A stretch of DNA of 64,000 nt from Symsagittifera roscoffensis. Taxonomy: Eukaryota > Xenacoelomorpha > Acoela > Convolutidae. Below are positions 34,680 through 50,000 of the stretch, one piece after another. The stretch is taken from assembly GCF_963678635.1 (NCBI RefSeq), contig NC_087062.1, positions 80,169,200-80,233,199 of the forward strand, written 5' to 3'. Position numbers and translations under genes: made by a program. The notes beneath the pieces were generated by a model. That model did not search any database. It was not told where the DNA came from and saw nothing but the letters and a program-made list of their open reading frames with translations. Each line of letters begins with the position of its first letter. Position 1 is the stretch's first letter.

Positions 34680-35016
34680 ATGAAGGCGGAAAAGAGTACA
34701 AAGAGCAACTGCAGTTATAACAGCCTGTCTTCTGCCCCTATTTCCTCAATGATGTCAGTTCTTCCTCTTCTACTCATGGCTTGTTTGCTGATGTGCCCCC
34801 AACTACCCGTAGATGGAACTCCCCCTCCAGTGAAGAGTGTGTTTGTGTTGCAACCCCGCCCAATCTACTATATAGTAAGAGACTCGGCTGTGAGTGTGGA
34901 GTGTGAGGCTCTGCATGTGGCTAAACTGGCCATCAAGTGCAACGGAGACTTCGTCCAGGTGTCCAAGTATTCACTCACTCACAATCAAGAAAAAGACACA
35001 GAGAAGATATCTATCA
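34680..35016 (+). CDS. unc5: UNC5 exon 1: signal peptide and first half of Ig1
   Basis: After about 24 polar residues comes a hydrophobic core (MMSVLPLLLMACLLMC), then PRPIYYIVRDSAVSVECEA and KLAIKCNGDFVQ, the first strands of the UNC5 Ig1 domain. The donor is TCA|GTGAGT, phase 1. A TGTTTAG acceptor just before the ATG suggests an upstream exon. Confidence 0.85.
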
Positions 35017-38000
35017 GTGAGTATTTACACATGTGCTGTTTTTGGCTTCCATTTTTTTATTAATAGCACAACAAGTGGCAAAAAAATGAACTTATCTTCA
35101 GAAATTTGTAATATTCGCAGATGCTTTATTCATGAAACAAGTTTTCACTTGTCTAATCGATCCATTAATTTTTTGGCCACAATCTGGAAAAATCAGCAAT
35201 TTTTTGTGAACCATTAAAATATTTGAACAAGTAAAATTTAAAAAGATTGGGTATAATACTAAGATGAGCTTAGTTTATCTTTAAGAACCATTTTATGAAC
35301 GTTATTAAAAATGCATAGTTTTATTATATTTCAAAACAAAACCATTACAGTCAGAAAAACACTGAGTGAAACTATTCCGTGATTATTTAGATTTCACGCG
35401 TGTGGATCTAGTGGACATTAATCTCCTGATGGGGGGAGGGGATGGGCCCGACTCCTCGGGGGGAGCGGAGAGTGCGATGCAACAGTGCGTGTGTGTGGCG
35501 TGGAGTAAGAACAACAACTGGTACGAGATCGAGAGTGATCAAACCACCATCCGACTAGCATGTGAGTCGCCATTTTTGAGCTTCGGATTTTTGTTCACGT
35601 CAAAATAATCATCAGAGCAGTAAATATAAACAAGATCGATCAAAATCTCTGGTTGTACTCAAGCTCCGGAAACAAAAAATGAAAACAGTCGAAGCCCAAA
35701 ATTGTTTTTTTTTCTGGAAGCGTGACTTCATTTTTTGTTCCATCGCATAGATAACATAGAAATCTACTTAAACAGTTTTGTGATATAATAGAAAGTGTAT
35801 ATTTGTCAAGGAATCAAATTTTGAGGTCTTTTACAACTGTTCCAGATCTGAAGAGATCGTTTGAGCGTGAACCACTCAGACTTGAAGTTGATCTGGGCAA
35901 ACAAGCAGAGTTCCTGTGTGCACCTCCCGATGGACAACCTCCACCTTCAGTCTACTGGCGAAAACAAGACAAGGACCAACTAGAAGGGGAGGGGGAGGCC
36001 ACACCTCTCAGTACGGAGACACACCCAAACTATCACATATCCAACAATGGCAGTAAGTGCTACATTAAACTACTTACCTCTCCCCCCCCCCCCCCCCACC
36101 CTCCCTCCCCTGAACTTCAAAACCATCACCATTTTGGTCTTAACTTTCTAAACCCCCGGCAGGCTTATACTACTAATAAAATGAGTTCCTTTCAAAATAA
36201 AAGCCAACTTTTGTTAAGTGTTAATCCTCTAATTTCACATTTTTCCTTCTGTCTCTTTTTCTCGTCTTATCTTGTGCCATTTTGACAGCTCATTCAACAC
36301 TCACAATTGAGAGTCGATCCAATTATCAATTGCCAAAATTAGACTCATCAGAAAAGCAAAGCAAGATAAGATAGACCCGAATGAGACTTAAAAATACAAC
36401 AGACTAAATTGGATTACAGTTTAGATAAGATTACTTAAGAGTGGATCATGACCCAATATAAGGATGTAATTTTTTTATTGTTCCGACTTTTCCCTAAATT
36501 GGTTCTCTTTGATCGGCTGGTTGGGGAGGGAGAATTGTCCTAGTTCTGGCTTTGATTTGGCTTATTTTTAAAAGTGAAGAATCTCTTCTTCCAGACAGAC
36601 CAGTTAAAGTGGGTTAATTTTTTTCTGGTTGATAACTTTTGCTTGGTCGTAGTTGTACTGCATGTGCAATTGGGGTCCGGCTGAGTCGCCTTGACTGCTC
36701 TTTTGTCCTGCTAAAAGGCAGTTTCATTCATGCCCTGTCAAATACACTTCACGGTCCAAAGAGCATCTCAATTGGATTTCATTGATACTAATAGACTCTT
36801 TTAGTAAGTCATACCAACTCTTAATGCATATTCTGCATCCACTCCATTGGCTCAATTGTGTTTCTTTGTGTGGGCTATTAAAAAGAGAACAACTGACAGG
36901 AAAGGTCTCTAAAAAGGGGGAGTTGCACGAACAATGGGGCCAAGTACCTTACCTAGTAGTACCAACCAAACAACCCCCCCCCCCCCCACTCCTACACTTT
37001 TCACCTGATGAACTCAAAAGGCATCACTTGAAAAGACCTATCTAACCTTTTGATGTCCCTACATAATATCAGAATTATGAAAATTGAAAATTGTCTGTTG
37101 AATAACCTCAGATATGGAATCAATTTATTAAAACAGAGCATTTTTGAACTGAATTAACGACAAACCGTTTTGAGCTTAATTAACGACAAACATTAAAAAG
37201 TTGATTTTTTCCACGAAATCGCTTTACGTGTTGGTCGTGATATGACCAGTTTATCTAAAACAAACAAATTTTTGAAAATAGCATGATTCCATGACTAATC
37301 ATGGATCAATAAAATGCCCGAACTCTGTAATTCAGTGTTGACAAACCAGTTCTTCTTATATCTTCAACTTCCCCCTTCTGGCCATCAGACAGGTTGCTAT
37401 GATTAGATTCAGACCGAACTTCAATCACGAGCCGCAGATCGATGAAGACTAGTGGGGGGAAATAAATCCAAGAGATGTTTGTTTTTAGTTGTTTACTAGC
37501 TGTTCAAAGTCGGTTTATGTACCAGTACCTGGAGAAACTAACTTTTTATCATTTGTTCACAATTGTTTTTTCATGTATCCCAATGGGTTTAATTTCCCCT
37601 CTAGTTTATCTGTATTTATCGACCAAGTCCACTAAACATGTCGCGATGCAACTATTACTAACATCAGGATGATTTGGCTGGCGATGACGATTTGGGTTTC
37701 GATTAGGATAATGATGCGCAGTCTGTTTCTCTATTTATGACCTCAACCCCCGAACTAAGCCCACAGGACTAAAAACATATCAGCATCGATGTCCCGCCGG
37801 CATAGCGGCCACAGATCAATAAATCGATACTCTATTGCACATTAAGAGATTAGAACTTTAAAAGAGAATTGTAGACATAACATACATCAATGTCAAATGC
37901 AGGGCAGAAAAAAGACGCGATAGAACATATTTAGGGCAGCGAACCTACGAATTGCCAATTGTAAGGAGCAGTGCCAAGTCAATAAGCGAAGTTGTAGCCT

Positions 38001-41000
38001 ATCCATAAATCAACCCGACTCAATCAACCAATTCCAACAACGTGTTTAAATAATTCTTTTTTAAAAATGCTTATATATTTTGACTTAGTTGATATAGGGC
38101 ACTAATGAACAAACTTTCTGGAAAAAAATATTCAGCTGAACAGCAGGGAAAATACTTATCCTTTTTTTCTTTTATCTATCCAGTCTTTGCATACAGCACA
38201 GAGGGCAAAAGGATCATAAAAGGGAGTTGTATCTAGTGGTTCATCAGAGTGGCAGCCTTATACTTGTCGGCTTATCTTCCTCCACGCTTTTTTTAATCTT
38301 TCATGTCCACTTTCATATCAGTGGATGAAAGTTCATCCAGTTACGAGACAGTTCCAGAAAAAATGTAATTTACAAAAATAATTGGGACGAAAAAAAAGAT
38401 GAGAAGCCGGCTGATGATTTCATATCTAGATCGGTCATTCATTGACCCACAACTTTTTGACGAGGTGAAATGCCATAAAAACTTGTAAGATCTTTTAGGA
38501 ACGAGGATGGACATTGCTAGTCCCTGGCAGAATTTAAAAAAATATATATTTTCTAAGAAAGACTAAGGATTATATCATAGATAATATCTCAGTTAAGATT
38601 GGAATTAACAAGAAGGAGAGCGCATGCGATGGTGCAATAAAAGAAGGATCTCTTTTTAATGGCCCCTTAATGTACTAAACTAATCCCCTCAATTCACACT
38701 TGATCTTCATAGGCCATAGTAATTCTCCTCTAAGGCCCCCCTGTTAGGGCGAGTGGGGGTGGGTGACAGGGTGTAATTCGATTGAGATTAGCAGCAGTAA
38801 TGCCTGCGCCAACCTTGGATACTCAGGGATTCATCGTGGTTTACTTGCAATAACAGACATATTATAAGTGCATTAGACCAGCATTAGGGCATTAACTACG
38901 AACCAAGCTGCAATGACTGCGCCGCAGCTTCTAGTTTTGTGTATGTATGTTTCGAATCAATAAATGCAGGGGGGTCTTATAAGGCAAAGGATACTGTAAG
39001 GTTTAGAATATTGTAGAACCCTTGGCAGTTGTTAAGCGGCGCGATTTGCGAGTCTTTGAGACGCTTGTTTGTTCTGACCTATCCAAATCCTATCTGATAT
39101 TTTTTTCTCTTAGTTCAATCCGTTTTTGTTCGGCCATAGTCAGTGATACAAAAATGATCTGAAACGTTGTCATGAACTTACAAGTTAACTACCCTTAGTC
39201 TCTGTCTATGATAACTAAAGAAGGAGTAGAATTGTTTCTGTTATTAATCTGATTATGTGGCCCTATGATGATGTGGTGTCCATATCGTGAGTTTTTACTA
39301 TGCATGAACAGTATTTAAATTTTATTTTTTGATCGAAGCAAACTTCTGGATTGATGGTATGAGGGCGCATTTGATGAGTTTTGTTTTTGGTATATTTCGC
39401 CCATACTACGATTTGACTTGATCAGCTGACATGGTACAAAATTTTTTAATATAATTATTGTGACCTCGATGATGATGGTGATGATGATGATGATGCTGAT
39501 GACGATGTTTTTATTATGGTGAAAACAATTTAATGATGATGATTATGGATTTTTTCAGGAACACTGCTGATCCACCAGGCTTCCTACGAAGACGAGGGGA
39601 AGTACGAGTGTGTGGCGGAGAACATGGCGGGTGATCGAGTCACTATGGCAGCACCCCTCACCATCGCAGGTAAAATACATCACATCATTGCATTTACAAA
39701 CCATGCTCTTACAAGAGTTCAAAACACCCATATCATTTCAGGCCAATCAATGATATCTAATAAACTGTTTCTCGTTTTGAGATAGCTCAAATCTAATTGT
39801 CTTAAGTCAAAGCTTACGCTACTGAAATCAATTGACCATCTTGTCCCAAACTCCAGTTTTTGATCTGTCTTCCCGATTTCATCTCACGTTTAAAAAAATA
39901 CACCAGATAGCATCATCTTTCTCTCAACCAGTCAATTGTTGTGCTAAAAAAGCAAGTAAATTTCGTGTTTCGGTGATTATATATCTGTAAAGTCTCGGAG
40001 TGCCTTGACAGACCATAAGACGTCGACACTTAATAGAGATCCAATTTAACGCATCCCTTACTCTCCAATTTTCACCCGAATTTTAAACTGGATTTTATGT
40101 TTGCGCTGAGTCATTTGGGTCCCTCTGGACTCCAATGTCTGCTCGAATTAGACGCTCGACTGGTTGGGTTAGGTGACTACATGCGTGAAATAAGACACTT
40201 CCTCTAAATTTGCCCCTTCTGAAATGAGTTGGCCTGATGCGGATGGGCTGAAATGGGAGATTGGGGGAGTGAGCAAAAGGGGATGCGGGTAACGAGTCTA
40301 ATTACTTCTGAGCCCAGTCAGCCGGAAATTATTACACACACTTCCCTTCTCAATTTTCCACTCTTAATTTCTCCCCTAATCCACTTTTTTCACAATCTGA
40401 GAAGTCCACTGTCAAAATTTTGACGAATTAAATCCTATCCCTCCCCCCTCTGCAACAATGACTCATCCGATACCCCAAATTTGTTCTTCAAGTTCAATGC
40501 CATATGTACCATTTCAACACCAGAGTATTAATGGCCATAATTCAAGTTCAAGTCCACCACCAAATTGAGCTCAATAAACCCATTAAATATTTTAAAAAGC
40601 ATGGCTGGTTAGATTTATTTAAGACAGTGCTTTAAACCCACCCTAATCCAATCCAATCACCCGTAAATTAATCACTCGCTGTGACTAATGATGAGGTGAC
40701 AAGTGACAGATATGCGATTAGTTACGTGACACCACCCCTTCCTATCTCCCAGTTTCCGTCCTGTTTCCCAAGGCATCCTTCACTTCTCCAAGTTGTGTCC
40801 CATTCCATCGCTGTTTATCATGTATGTCCCATTATGAATCTCATTTATGTCCCATTATAGATATCATGCATGTCTCATTTTAATTCGTATCGTATCGCCC
40901 ACAGTGAGCTTTAGGTATCGTGACGATCATCCTGAATTATGGAAAATTGTCGAGTTTTTTTATTTATATGGACGTACTATTCTTATGCGTTTCTTCGGTT

Positions 41001-44000
41001 TGAAAAATTACACTTCGTTAGAAACAAAAATTCACATCGCGTCAAAAATTCCAATTCATGACTCCCATTAAATCTGACCACGATAACAATGCTCTGCCCC
41101 AACTCTTGTCACAGCCATGTTGATTGGCCCTCTTGGGATTTAAAAAAGCAGAAGACTCAAAAAACAGTTGACTAAATTTGATTGGAAGTGACAGCGATGA
41201 TTTTGATGGACATCTGGATGAGAATTTATAATGAATTTGTTTGTTTGCTGCTTTTTACTGTTGTTTTTTAGCCATGATGATATTTCGATGCCAATGTGAT
41301 ATTTTTAGACTAGTGAAATAGTTGGATTTTCTGTTGAAGTACTGATTGCGCGACAGTTGTGCTTGCATATTAATGAAGTGTCCGGTTCCAAAATAAGCAG
41401 TTGTTTGATGACTAAGGATGGGGTTTATGGCAAATACTGCTGTCAATTTATGAATTTAAATTGATAATTTTGCTGTTTTCCAAAATGTCTAGATTTTAAT
41501 TCGGATTTAATCAATGATTTCGTCTACAATTTTTTGCTCTGCATCAAATTTTTGGCACACTCAATTAGTTTAGCTCAATTTAAATTGTTTCTCTTTAAGT
41601 GCGAGGCAATTGGGCTTCTTGGGGTGCATGGAGTGACTGCAGTAGCCAGTGTGGAAGGGGAACCCAGTCCAGACACAGAGAGTGCTTGATAACCAAAGCA
41701 TCGGCATCGTCCGGTTCCAGTGTCAATCGTCGGGAATCCAGATCCATATCCTCAATTCTTATAGAATCTACTCCTCCATCTTTGCTGCAGAAACCGAAAA
41801 AGAGAAAGAAGAATGGAAAGGGAGACAAAGACGAAGAAATTGAAGAGGCTGATATAGTTGAGGGGACGTTTGGATCTAAAGAGGAGTCTTCCAAGATGTG
41901 CGAGGGGGAGGCGACCCAGACTGCCGATTGCACCAAAATGTGCCCAAGTAAGTTACGAACATATGTATTCAATTAAATTTGGTCAACATTTTGAGCAAGT
42001 AAGATACAAACTTATGGAGTCAACTCAAAATGGTCAATTTTTGAGCTCCTTTCATAAAGCAAAACTGGATTAACAATTCATATGGAATCGGTGTGACTAT
42101 AATTATTATTTGAATGGTACCATTTTTTCTGCTCTATTATCATTTTATAATAGACATTACCATCATCATAATCATTGTGCTCATCTAATCATCAAATTAA
42201 CCAATCATCACAGTTGAATGCCCCTCTAATTAACTAGGCTGCAGCTGAGTGTTTATGTTATGGCCTGCGTTACTTTTTTCAGCTGCGCAGAGTGTAATAA
42301 CTCAGTTATTCTTCAGACCAATGATGATTTAATTAAATCTTTCAGTCCGCCGATGGCTTAATTTGAAAATTGGCCTCCGGTGGCTTTTGCTTTCTGTGCA
42401 AAATCAAAACAAAGTGTACCATCATAGCGCCAAGACAATTAAGTAATTACAGATGAGTGCGCACTGAAACAACAAGATATACATAAACATCATTTTTACC
42501 AATGGCTTTGGCAATTTTGACCAATACAATGACCATTGTTATATTGAAATTATTTATCTATCATTTCGTTTAAAATCCATGTTTTTCTGCAATGGATCAA
42601 ATTTAATTCAATTAATGACACATGCGCTTCTCGGTACATTGTATGGGTTATAAATCTTTTTTTTTCAGAAAATGGAGGCTGGGGCGTCTGGGGGGACTGG
42701 AGCAACTGTGGGGCGAGCTGTACGAAATACCGTCGTCGCTTCTGTATCAACCCCCCTCCCTCACACGGGGGACTCCCGTGTCTGGGCAGCGGAATGGATA
42801 GATCTAATTGCACGGGGGGAGAGTGTCCTGTCCCCTATTACAATTCAGCTGGCACTACCCGTACCCTGTCCCCACTTCAGCCCGGACACGGGGGTGTGGT
42901 AAGGAGCGATCCGGGACATCTGTCTTTGAAGGAAGTGCTTCTGTATGTCGGACTAGTGATGATTGTTGCGGTGTTTTTGGCGGTGGCGCTTCTAGTGTTG
43001 TTCCTGATTCACAGGCGCAACAAGTTCTACGCTGGAGTTTTGTCATTAGACGAACGTGAGTAAATCTTAGCCTAATTATAATGATTGCATTCTGTTAATT
43101 TAAGAAAATTTCATAGTTTTCTTAATTGTTTTGCATGTGTTCGACCACAAAATTGAAAAAAAAATTGATTTACCTATTTGTCAATGTTCGAAACAAGTAA
43201 ACCTAGAATCACTCTCAGTCATCAATGATTTTTTCTCAAATAACTAATTGCTTGATTGTTTTTTCATAGATTTTAATCTAGTGACTAATTTCAAAATGCA
43301 TAAGGTAAAGCAAATAAAAGACTAATTAAACTTATAATTAAGAAAACCATTCCGATGTTATTCCATTTACACTTTTTCCTTATTTTCGATTATTGTCTTA
43401 ATAAAAAATGTAACACGATGATTATGTTCTGAGGATAACAGAGCATAAAAGCATTTTTTAAAATTAATCGAACACGAAAAAGTGTCCCTAAGACATGCCG
43501 CGTAATTGAGTTGCGAGCTATTACGAGGTGATATTGTTTTTTAAACAGTTGCAGTGCTCGGCTGCATTCCATTAGAACAACTAATTGGATTGAGCGGCAG
43601 AGGAGATAAATGTTAATTTGCATGATTAATGCTAATTCAATTCACTTCTGGTATCTCATTACCTCATAGCTAAATCTGAGAAGCTGAGAAAAAACGAATA
43701 TATTTTTCCGCTTCAAGCTAAAATTATGCCGAATTTAATCTTATAGTTTTAGTCTTTTTATGAGTCAGAAACGATTTCAATCAGCTTTGCGACGCAGGAG
43801 ATGTTTTTTTATCTGTTTTTTATTTGGAGGCATGCTACTACTCATAATCATATCAGGGGGGGGGGCTGATTTTTCCATTCAGTATTGTGCATAGTATTTC
43901 ATTATAATGTGAGTATCAGCTGGAGTTGGTGTATACAATTAAGTTTGCAGCCTAGGAAAAAGAGCAATTGGTACTATACCATAGTGAACTATATAGTAAA

Positions 44001-47000
44001 TTAATGGTATTGGACATGGTAATGGATGATGGAATGGTAATGGAATGAAACAAAAGTGAAGAGACTATTTGACAACACGCTACGCTTACCACTCCAACTG
44101 AGAGTATAAGAAATGATTAGACTTAATACATGTATACTTAATTACTTTACCACGCTTCCGTGACGTGAATTATGGTACTTCTGCTTAGAAGGACAGGCCA
44201 CAAAATAGATTAAAATAGATGTGTTTGGGAAATGGTATGTTTTTTTTACAACCAGCTACTTCGTTTCTTCTCTTTCCGTTCAATACATCGTGAGATTGTA
44301 AAAGCTAAGTTTACATGTGTATTTTTTCGGTATGTGATGGCATGGCTGAAGTTGTTTAATGGAATCGAGAAACCTGATGCGTAATGGTTTTATCCATCTA
44401 AGTTTACTTACCACTGAAAACTTGAATTCTCTCCTCGTCTTTTTTTCACTCTTAAATGCTGTTTCATACCCTTTCCTTTTTTTTCTTAATATCAACATAA
44501 AAATATACAAGCCGTCATGTCCAAGTGATTAAGGATGTTTGAAGAAATATCATTTTATAGCAGTAGTAAATGATGAATTAGAAAGATTATACCACAAAGT
44601 ACTGATTTGGACCCTTTATCAAGGTGTATTTGGGTTGATTTCAAGAGCTCTCAAGTTTCGGACAGAACCTCATTACATGCACAAATTGGTCCTTTTGGTA
44701 TCATTTTTTATGATTATTATTTCATGATCGTGTATAAGAAGGCATGCTGAATGCAACACACCAAATACAGTGGAAAAAGTGTTTTTCTTTTCATGATATT
44801 CGTGTTTTTGTTATTAGGACACCAGCATTATCCGAGTGTTGGACTCTCATCCTACTCTGGCACTGGGACAGCTGGCACGGGCGAAACAGGACTGACAATA
44901 ACTAAATGCGGGACAATAGCGGCTGCTTCCAAACATCATCATCTTCATGGTAAGTAACAAAAAATAACTCCTAATATCGACGCATTCAGATATATGTTGA
45001 TATTAACACCAGCCTCTCATGTCATTAGTTAATGATAGTCATGAAAAAAACGCAGTGCTCAAACTTCATTTGCCTACCGAATGTTCTGAAGCCTTAAATA
45101 CAAGTTGTGAAATTGGAATAAGAAGTGTCGCGCAATTATTAATGCATTTTTGCACGTGATAAAATAATAAATTTTGCAAGTTTCTAAAAAAAATTAAATT
45201 TTAAAAAATTCTTCTAAGATGTCAAATTCAGGATTCTGAAAAAAAACAGAACTTCACAATAAAAGTCATTGATGCTGGATTATATTGTTTCTACTCTTTT
45301 ACAAAGGAACCTAAGCCAAAACAAAACAGTAGTAATAGAGCCAAATGAAGTGTAATAAATTCGATTGCAATCAGATCTGCAAAATCGGTCCAAATCTTAT
45401 CCTAACTCGCCGTCTGTTCGTCTGTCTTTGTAGCTTAAATGCAGTTAGTGAAATGGAGCTTACTCTTCTCTGGCGCCCCCACTTCCCAAAATAACCAGAC
45501 ATATGCCTCGCTTCCAATCCGCAAAAATAAATTGTATCCAAACATCATCCTGCATTTATTCAAATGACCATTAAAATTATCAATTCGCTGGGCTAAGTCA
45601 GGGTCATGTTTTATGTATATAGTTAATGGAAATATTGAACTATGAAATATTGGGCCAAACTATTCAAAAGCTCCGTTGCAAAAAAAAAGTGTTTTAAGCT
45701 GGTATTTGAGGCTTTATAAGAAACAGATGAAAATAACTTTACTCCCACCTACCCACCCACTTTCTTTTATATTTGCAATTTTTCAAAAGCAAACTTGGTA
45801 CACCATTAGACAGTTCAGTCTGTTTTTTTTTTCAGGCGTCTAAAATGTTTCATTTTCACGTCTCTTTTCGTTCAAAACCATAATATGAGAAATCAAAGAA
45901 CTAAGTATGATAAATGAATAATTTAAAACTTTTTCCACTACATGGAGTGATAAAGGTTGCTGTCTCTGAATGCGATGTTCTGATTGGTTTAGCCTCTTTC
46001 AGCTCATCGATAACCCTCGCTTTTTTCTCACTCTTCCCCTCACTTTTCCTATTCTCTCTCTGGCTGAGTGAAAATGTAAATTGGGCCAATTTGTTCAAAT
46101 GGTCTGTGGGAACAATTGAGCTTCTTCTCAAACTAACTGCCTCAATTTGCATTTTAAACGAGACAGAGAACAACAGAGTAAAAGTTTTAACAAAAATTCA
46201 CAATCGAATCTTTGATTTCATCAATTGATTTTTTCCACAATTCTAATTAAGATAGTAATTTTTGTCCCAACTTCACGCAAATTAAATTACTTATCGGTTA
46301 AGATTTTCCCAGTTTTCCGTTTTTTTTTTCACGTGGCCAGAGCTAAGTGAAGTCAGCCCTTGCCTTTTCTCCTTTTATGTTGTGTCTTGTCTGTCAAGAC
46401 TAAGTTAAGTTGACTTTCAAGACTGGGTTAAGTTGGCATTGAAATTCGTAGGTTGGTAAATATAACAGCTATTACAAGGACCACCTGTGTTTACGACGAC
46501 TCCTCGTGTTGTCTTATCTCTGCAATAAATCGGTCACTGATTACACCATTTGATAGAAACACCAAACAACAAAGTGGCGATTACTAGATTTACACACCTG
46601 AGCCACTTAACCGCCTCAATCACAACCCCCTCCCCTCCAACCCCTGGTCCCGACTTACTCAAACTCTTCAAAATTGCTCTCCTTTTTTCTCCAATTCTTC
46701 CATGTTTTTCTGAAATTTCTAGTCCGATTTTGTTGCGATTTAAACTAATCGCGAAATAAAACTAACTAGCACTTGTTGCGATCTCTTAAATTTGATATTA
46801 AAATATCACAGACTCTGGGCTAGCTGTCAATTTGAACAACACCAAGGTCGCAGACAAAATAGCGTCACCACAAGCTGCTTTCTCGATTCGAAAATGCACG
46901 TATCAATGGCAGATAGTTTATAAAATGCACTGAAAGAAACGGAATGTGGTGTTAATACCAGAAAGATTGAGTAAATAAAGTTTGAATATAAAAAACTTAT

Positions 47001-50000
47001 CTTTAATGGCTTTAGAATAAATCTTGTTAAATTTTTATTCTTTTTCGAAACAAGTAATGACTGATGTTTTTTGTAATTGTAGGCGCTATGGGCAATATGA
47101 TTGACATGCCGTACCATATCTCACATGGACACTTACTAAGACACCATCACCACATGACCATGCCCCACCCTCATTCACTGGTGGGGGGATCATGCGGAAG
47201 TGCGGGCAGCAACAGTGGGTCGCACTACTCGAACAACCAACATGCGCATCATCATTTGTCAACTGCGACTACGACAACGTCAATCAACCATCACTCGCTT
47301 CTGTCAACACCTAGCCCAACAACCCAATCTGCAACAGACCCCAACCACCTGGGAGGTACAGGAAGGGCAGTGACCCCTACATACCAATACATCGAGGAAC
47401 ACCACCCTGCATGGGCGACCACACCTACTACGCCCCCCTCTGTCTACAACGTTCACGGCGCACCCCACCAACAACTGTTAGCAATGGGGATGGAATCTCT
47501 TTACCCGCATTATGCTCACATTTCAGACCCAGTTAGTCCCAATTACCCTTACTACCAGCAGAGACCACAATTGGAGGGCGAGCGGGAGGAAGGGGAGCGT
47601 CGTGGGAGCAGACGAAGTAGGACGAAGAGAAACAGTGCGCACTCCAGGTAAATAATTGAAACAATAAAAAAACTAATTTTGTCAAAATATATATCAGATA
47701 GTGATGTTATAATGTATAATCTGTTCAATTTGCTTCCTTTTGTCGTTTTCAATAAATTGTTTCGTGTTTTTAATCTGATCTTTTTGCTGCTAATCAAAAA
47801 AACTCTTTATTTCAAACTAAAGAGAATCACTTCAAAGTTACTGCGTATATTTGTTTTAAATTGTTTCGATATTTTTCTTGGTGCCTCTAATTAGAATAGC
47901 GTGCTATGAGAATTTCACCTGCGTGTAGTGCTTTTGAACTTGGCCCCTTTCACCTTTACTATCTTTTTTAGAGCAGATTTAGATATAAAATACTTTGAAG
48001 TGGAACGTGTTCTCTGTATTTTTTTTATATTGCAGATTTAATATAATAGCTGTTTGGCATAAATAATGTCGCTTTCAACTGTTGATAGGAGCCATTGAAC
48101 TAATTTATCTAACATGAAAGTGGAATTATGACCGATTTTGATTTTTCCGTCTGTATTTTTTTTAGGACTTAGATGGTTTTGACTTAGGACTTAGATGGTT
48201 TTGACTGAAAAAAAAAAGATTGGTTTTGCACGCAAAAATGCCAAAATTAATCTATTGTTCATTTCAAAAGCTAACTATGGTTGCAAACTGGGCTCTAGTT
48301 TTATCATTTTTTACTCTAAGTGAACAGCTATTTTTTCCTCATTTCGAACCTGCTTATCTTCTGGTTTATCTTGAATATGTTTATCTTTTGGTTTAGATTT
48401 AGTGTGGATTCTGGTCATGGCGCTGAAGGGGAGGGAGATCATGGCCAGAATTTAGACGAGGGGGAGGACGGCCAATCATCAGATGATACCTCCACTATTG
48501 TAACTGGAAACCACAACAGCAACAACCCCACAACTAACCCGAATCTGACTCTGCCTCTATACTCCTCCACATGTATGCTGCCCCCCTCTATAGACCCTGG
48601 ATCGGTGGCGGTGGGGCTTGTCGGATACGCTGGCGGAAGACTATCTCTCCCAGAATCAGGTATTTTTTTTTAGCTTAAATTGACTCATATCTTTAAAGTG
48701 TACTCGTTCGCTTGTGTAACGCCTAACAAAGAAGCACGTAATGATCCGAATACCTTGTCTGTTTTTTCTAATTTCTACCTAGAGGACATTTAGTCAAAAA
48801 GTGGAACTTGAGAAGAAATTTTTAGTAACATAGAGGTATTAATTAATAAAAATTATGTAAAAATATGCAATATGCTAATGCAATGCCATAATGAGAATTT
48901 TCAACAACTCCTTGGCGTTGAGGTTCCCTTTCAAGCTCAGAAATCTATCCGTTATTAACCAAATTGAATTCCTGCTTTAGAAGCTATCGAAACTAGGCTG
49001 CAAAAATTAAGGCGACCCACTTTCAATTAGGAAGGTTTAAAAAACAATCAGGTAGTGATTTGACTTTGATTGGGTTCCTATTTACATCCCTCGTTCCATT
49101 AGGTTCCCATTAAAACCCCTCCCTGCTTGCGTGTCAGTTTGCTAAAATTCCACCATCAATTACAAACATTTGTGGGCGACATAGGAGCTATAAAATGCTA
49201 ATAATAAAACCCCATTTATGAATCCAGGTCTAATCTGAAGGTTAGAACCGTCGCAACTCGTAACCCAACAAATTACACCCCCATCCTTACCTCCGCCATT
49301 TTTCTCCCGGTATCATCATTTTCATCATTATTGTTTCAAAACAGCTTTTTTTCTCGTTCAGTGTGATAAAAACCCGCATCTTTCTAATGTTAACTTCATA
49401 CTTATTATAACAGTTATAGTAACTGTATAATCTAACGGGCATATGTGCACAGTAACGATCCGTTTTGATCCATGCAATACAATTGATCTGTACTAGCCAG
49501 TGGGTGGGCCCATGTACTATTAGCCTCATCACATAACCCCACCCTTTGCCCTCATTATATTTTTTGTTTTCATCTTGTCTCACAGTTTGCTGTCCCGTTA
49601 GATGTTATATATAGCCTCCAGATCACCACAGTTGGATCCTTATTAATAACGGTTTTACTCTTTGCCTTTTAACCCCAACCTCCCCTCCTCCCCTCGTAAC
49701 TGAACCCAGCGTGAAACCGACACGGTTGCTTGTGATCATCGGCGCCGTTCCAGTGCGATCGCACAAAAAAAACGACAGAAATTTAATCTAAAGTAAACCA
49801 ACCCCGCCCATTGCAGGAATTGAATACTTTCAACCAACCCATAATTATGAAAGGTGGAATAAATAGGAGTGGACAATTCAATATCTATTACTAGAATACC
49901 ACTCCCCGTTGAGGAGTAAATTACAATGAAGTTGGAAAATTAGGTGTGAAAACTGGTGAGCCGAAATGATTTTATCCTTGCGTCATTTCGATACAATTAA

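Noticed and set aside
41595-41972. 125-codon minus-strand frame
   Set aside because: It is the antisense shadow of UNC5 exon 5.
45901-46228. Overlapping frames on both strands in UNC5 intron 7
   Set aside because: Hydrophobic, low-complexity translations without splice partners or domain similarity.
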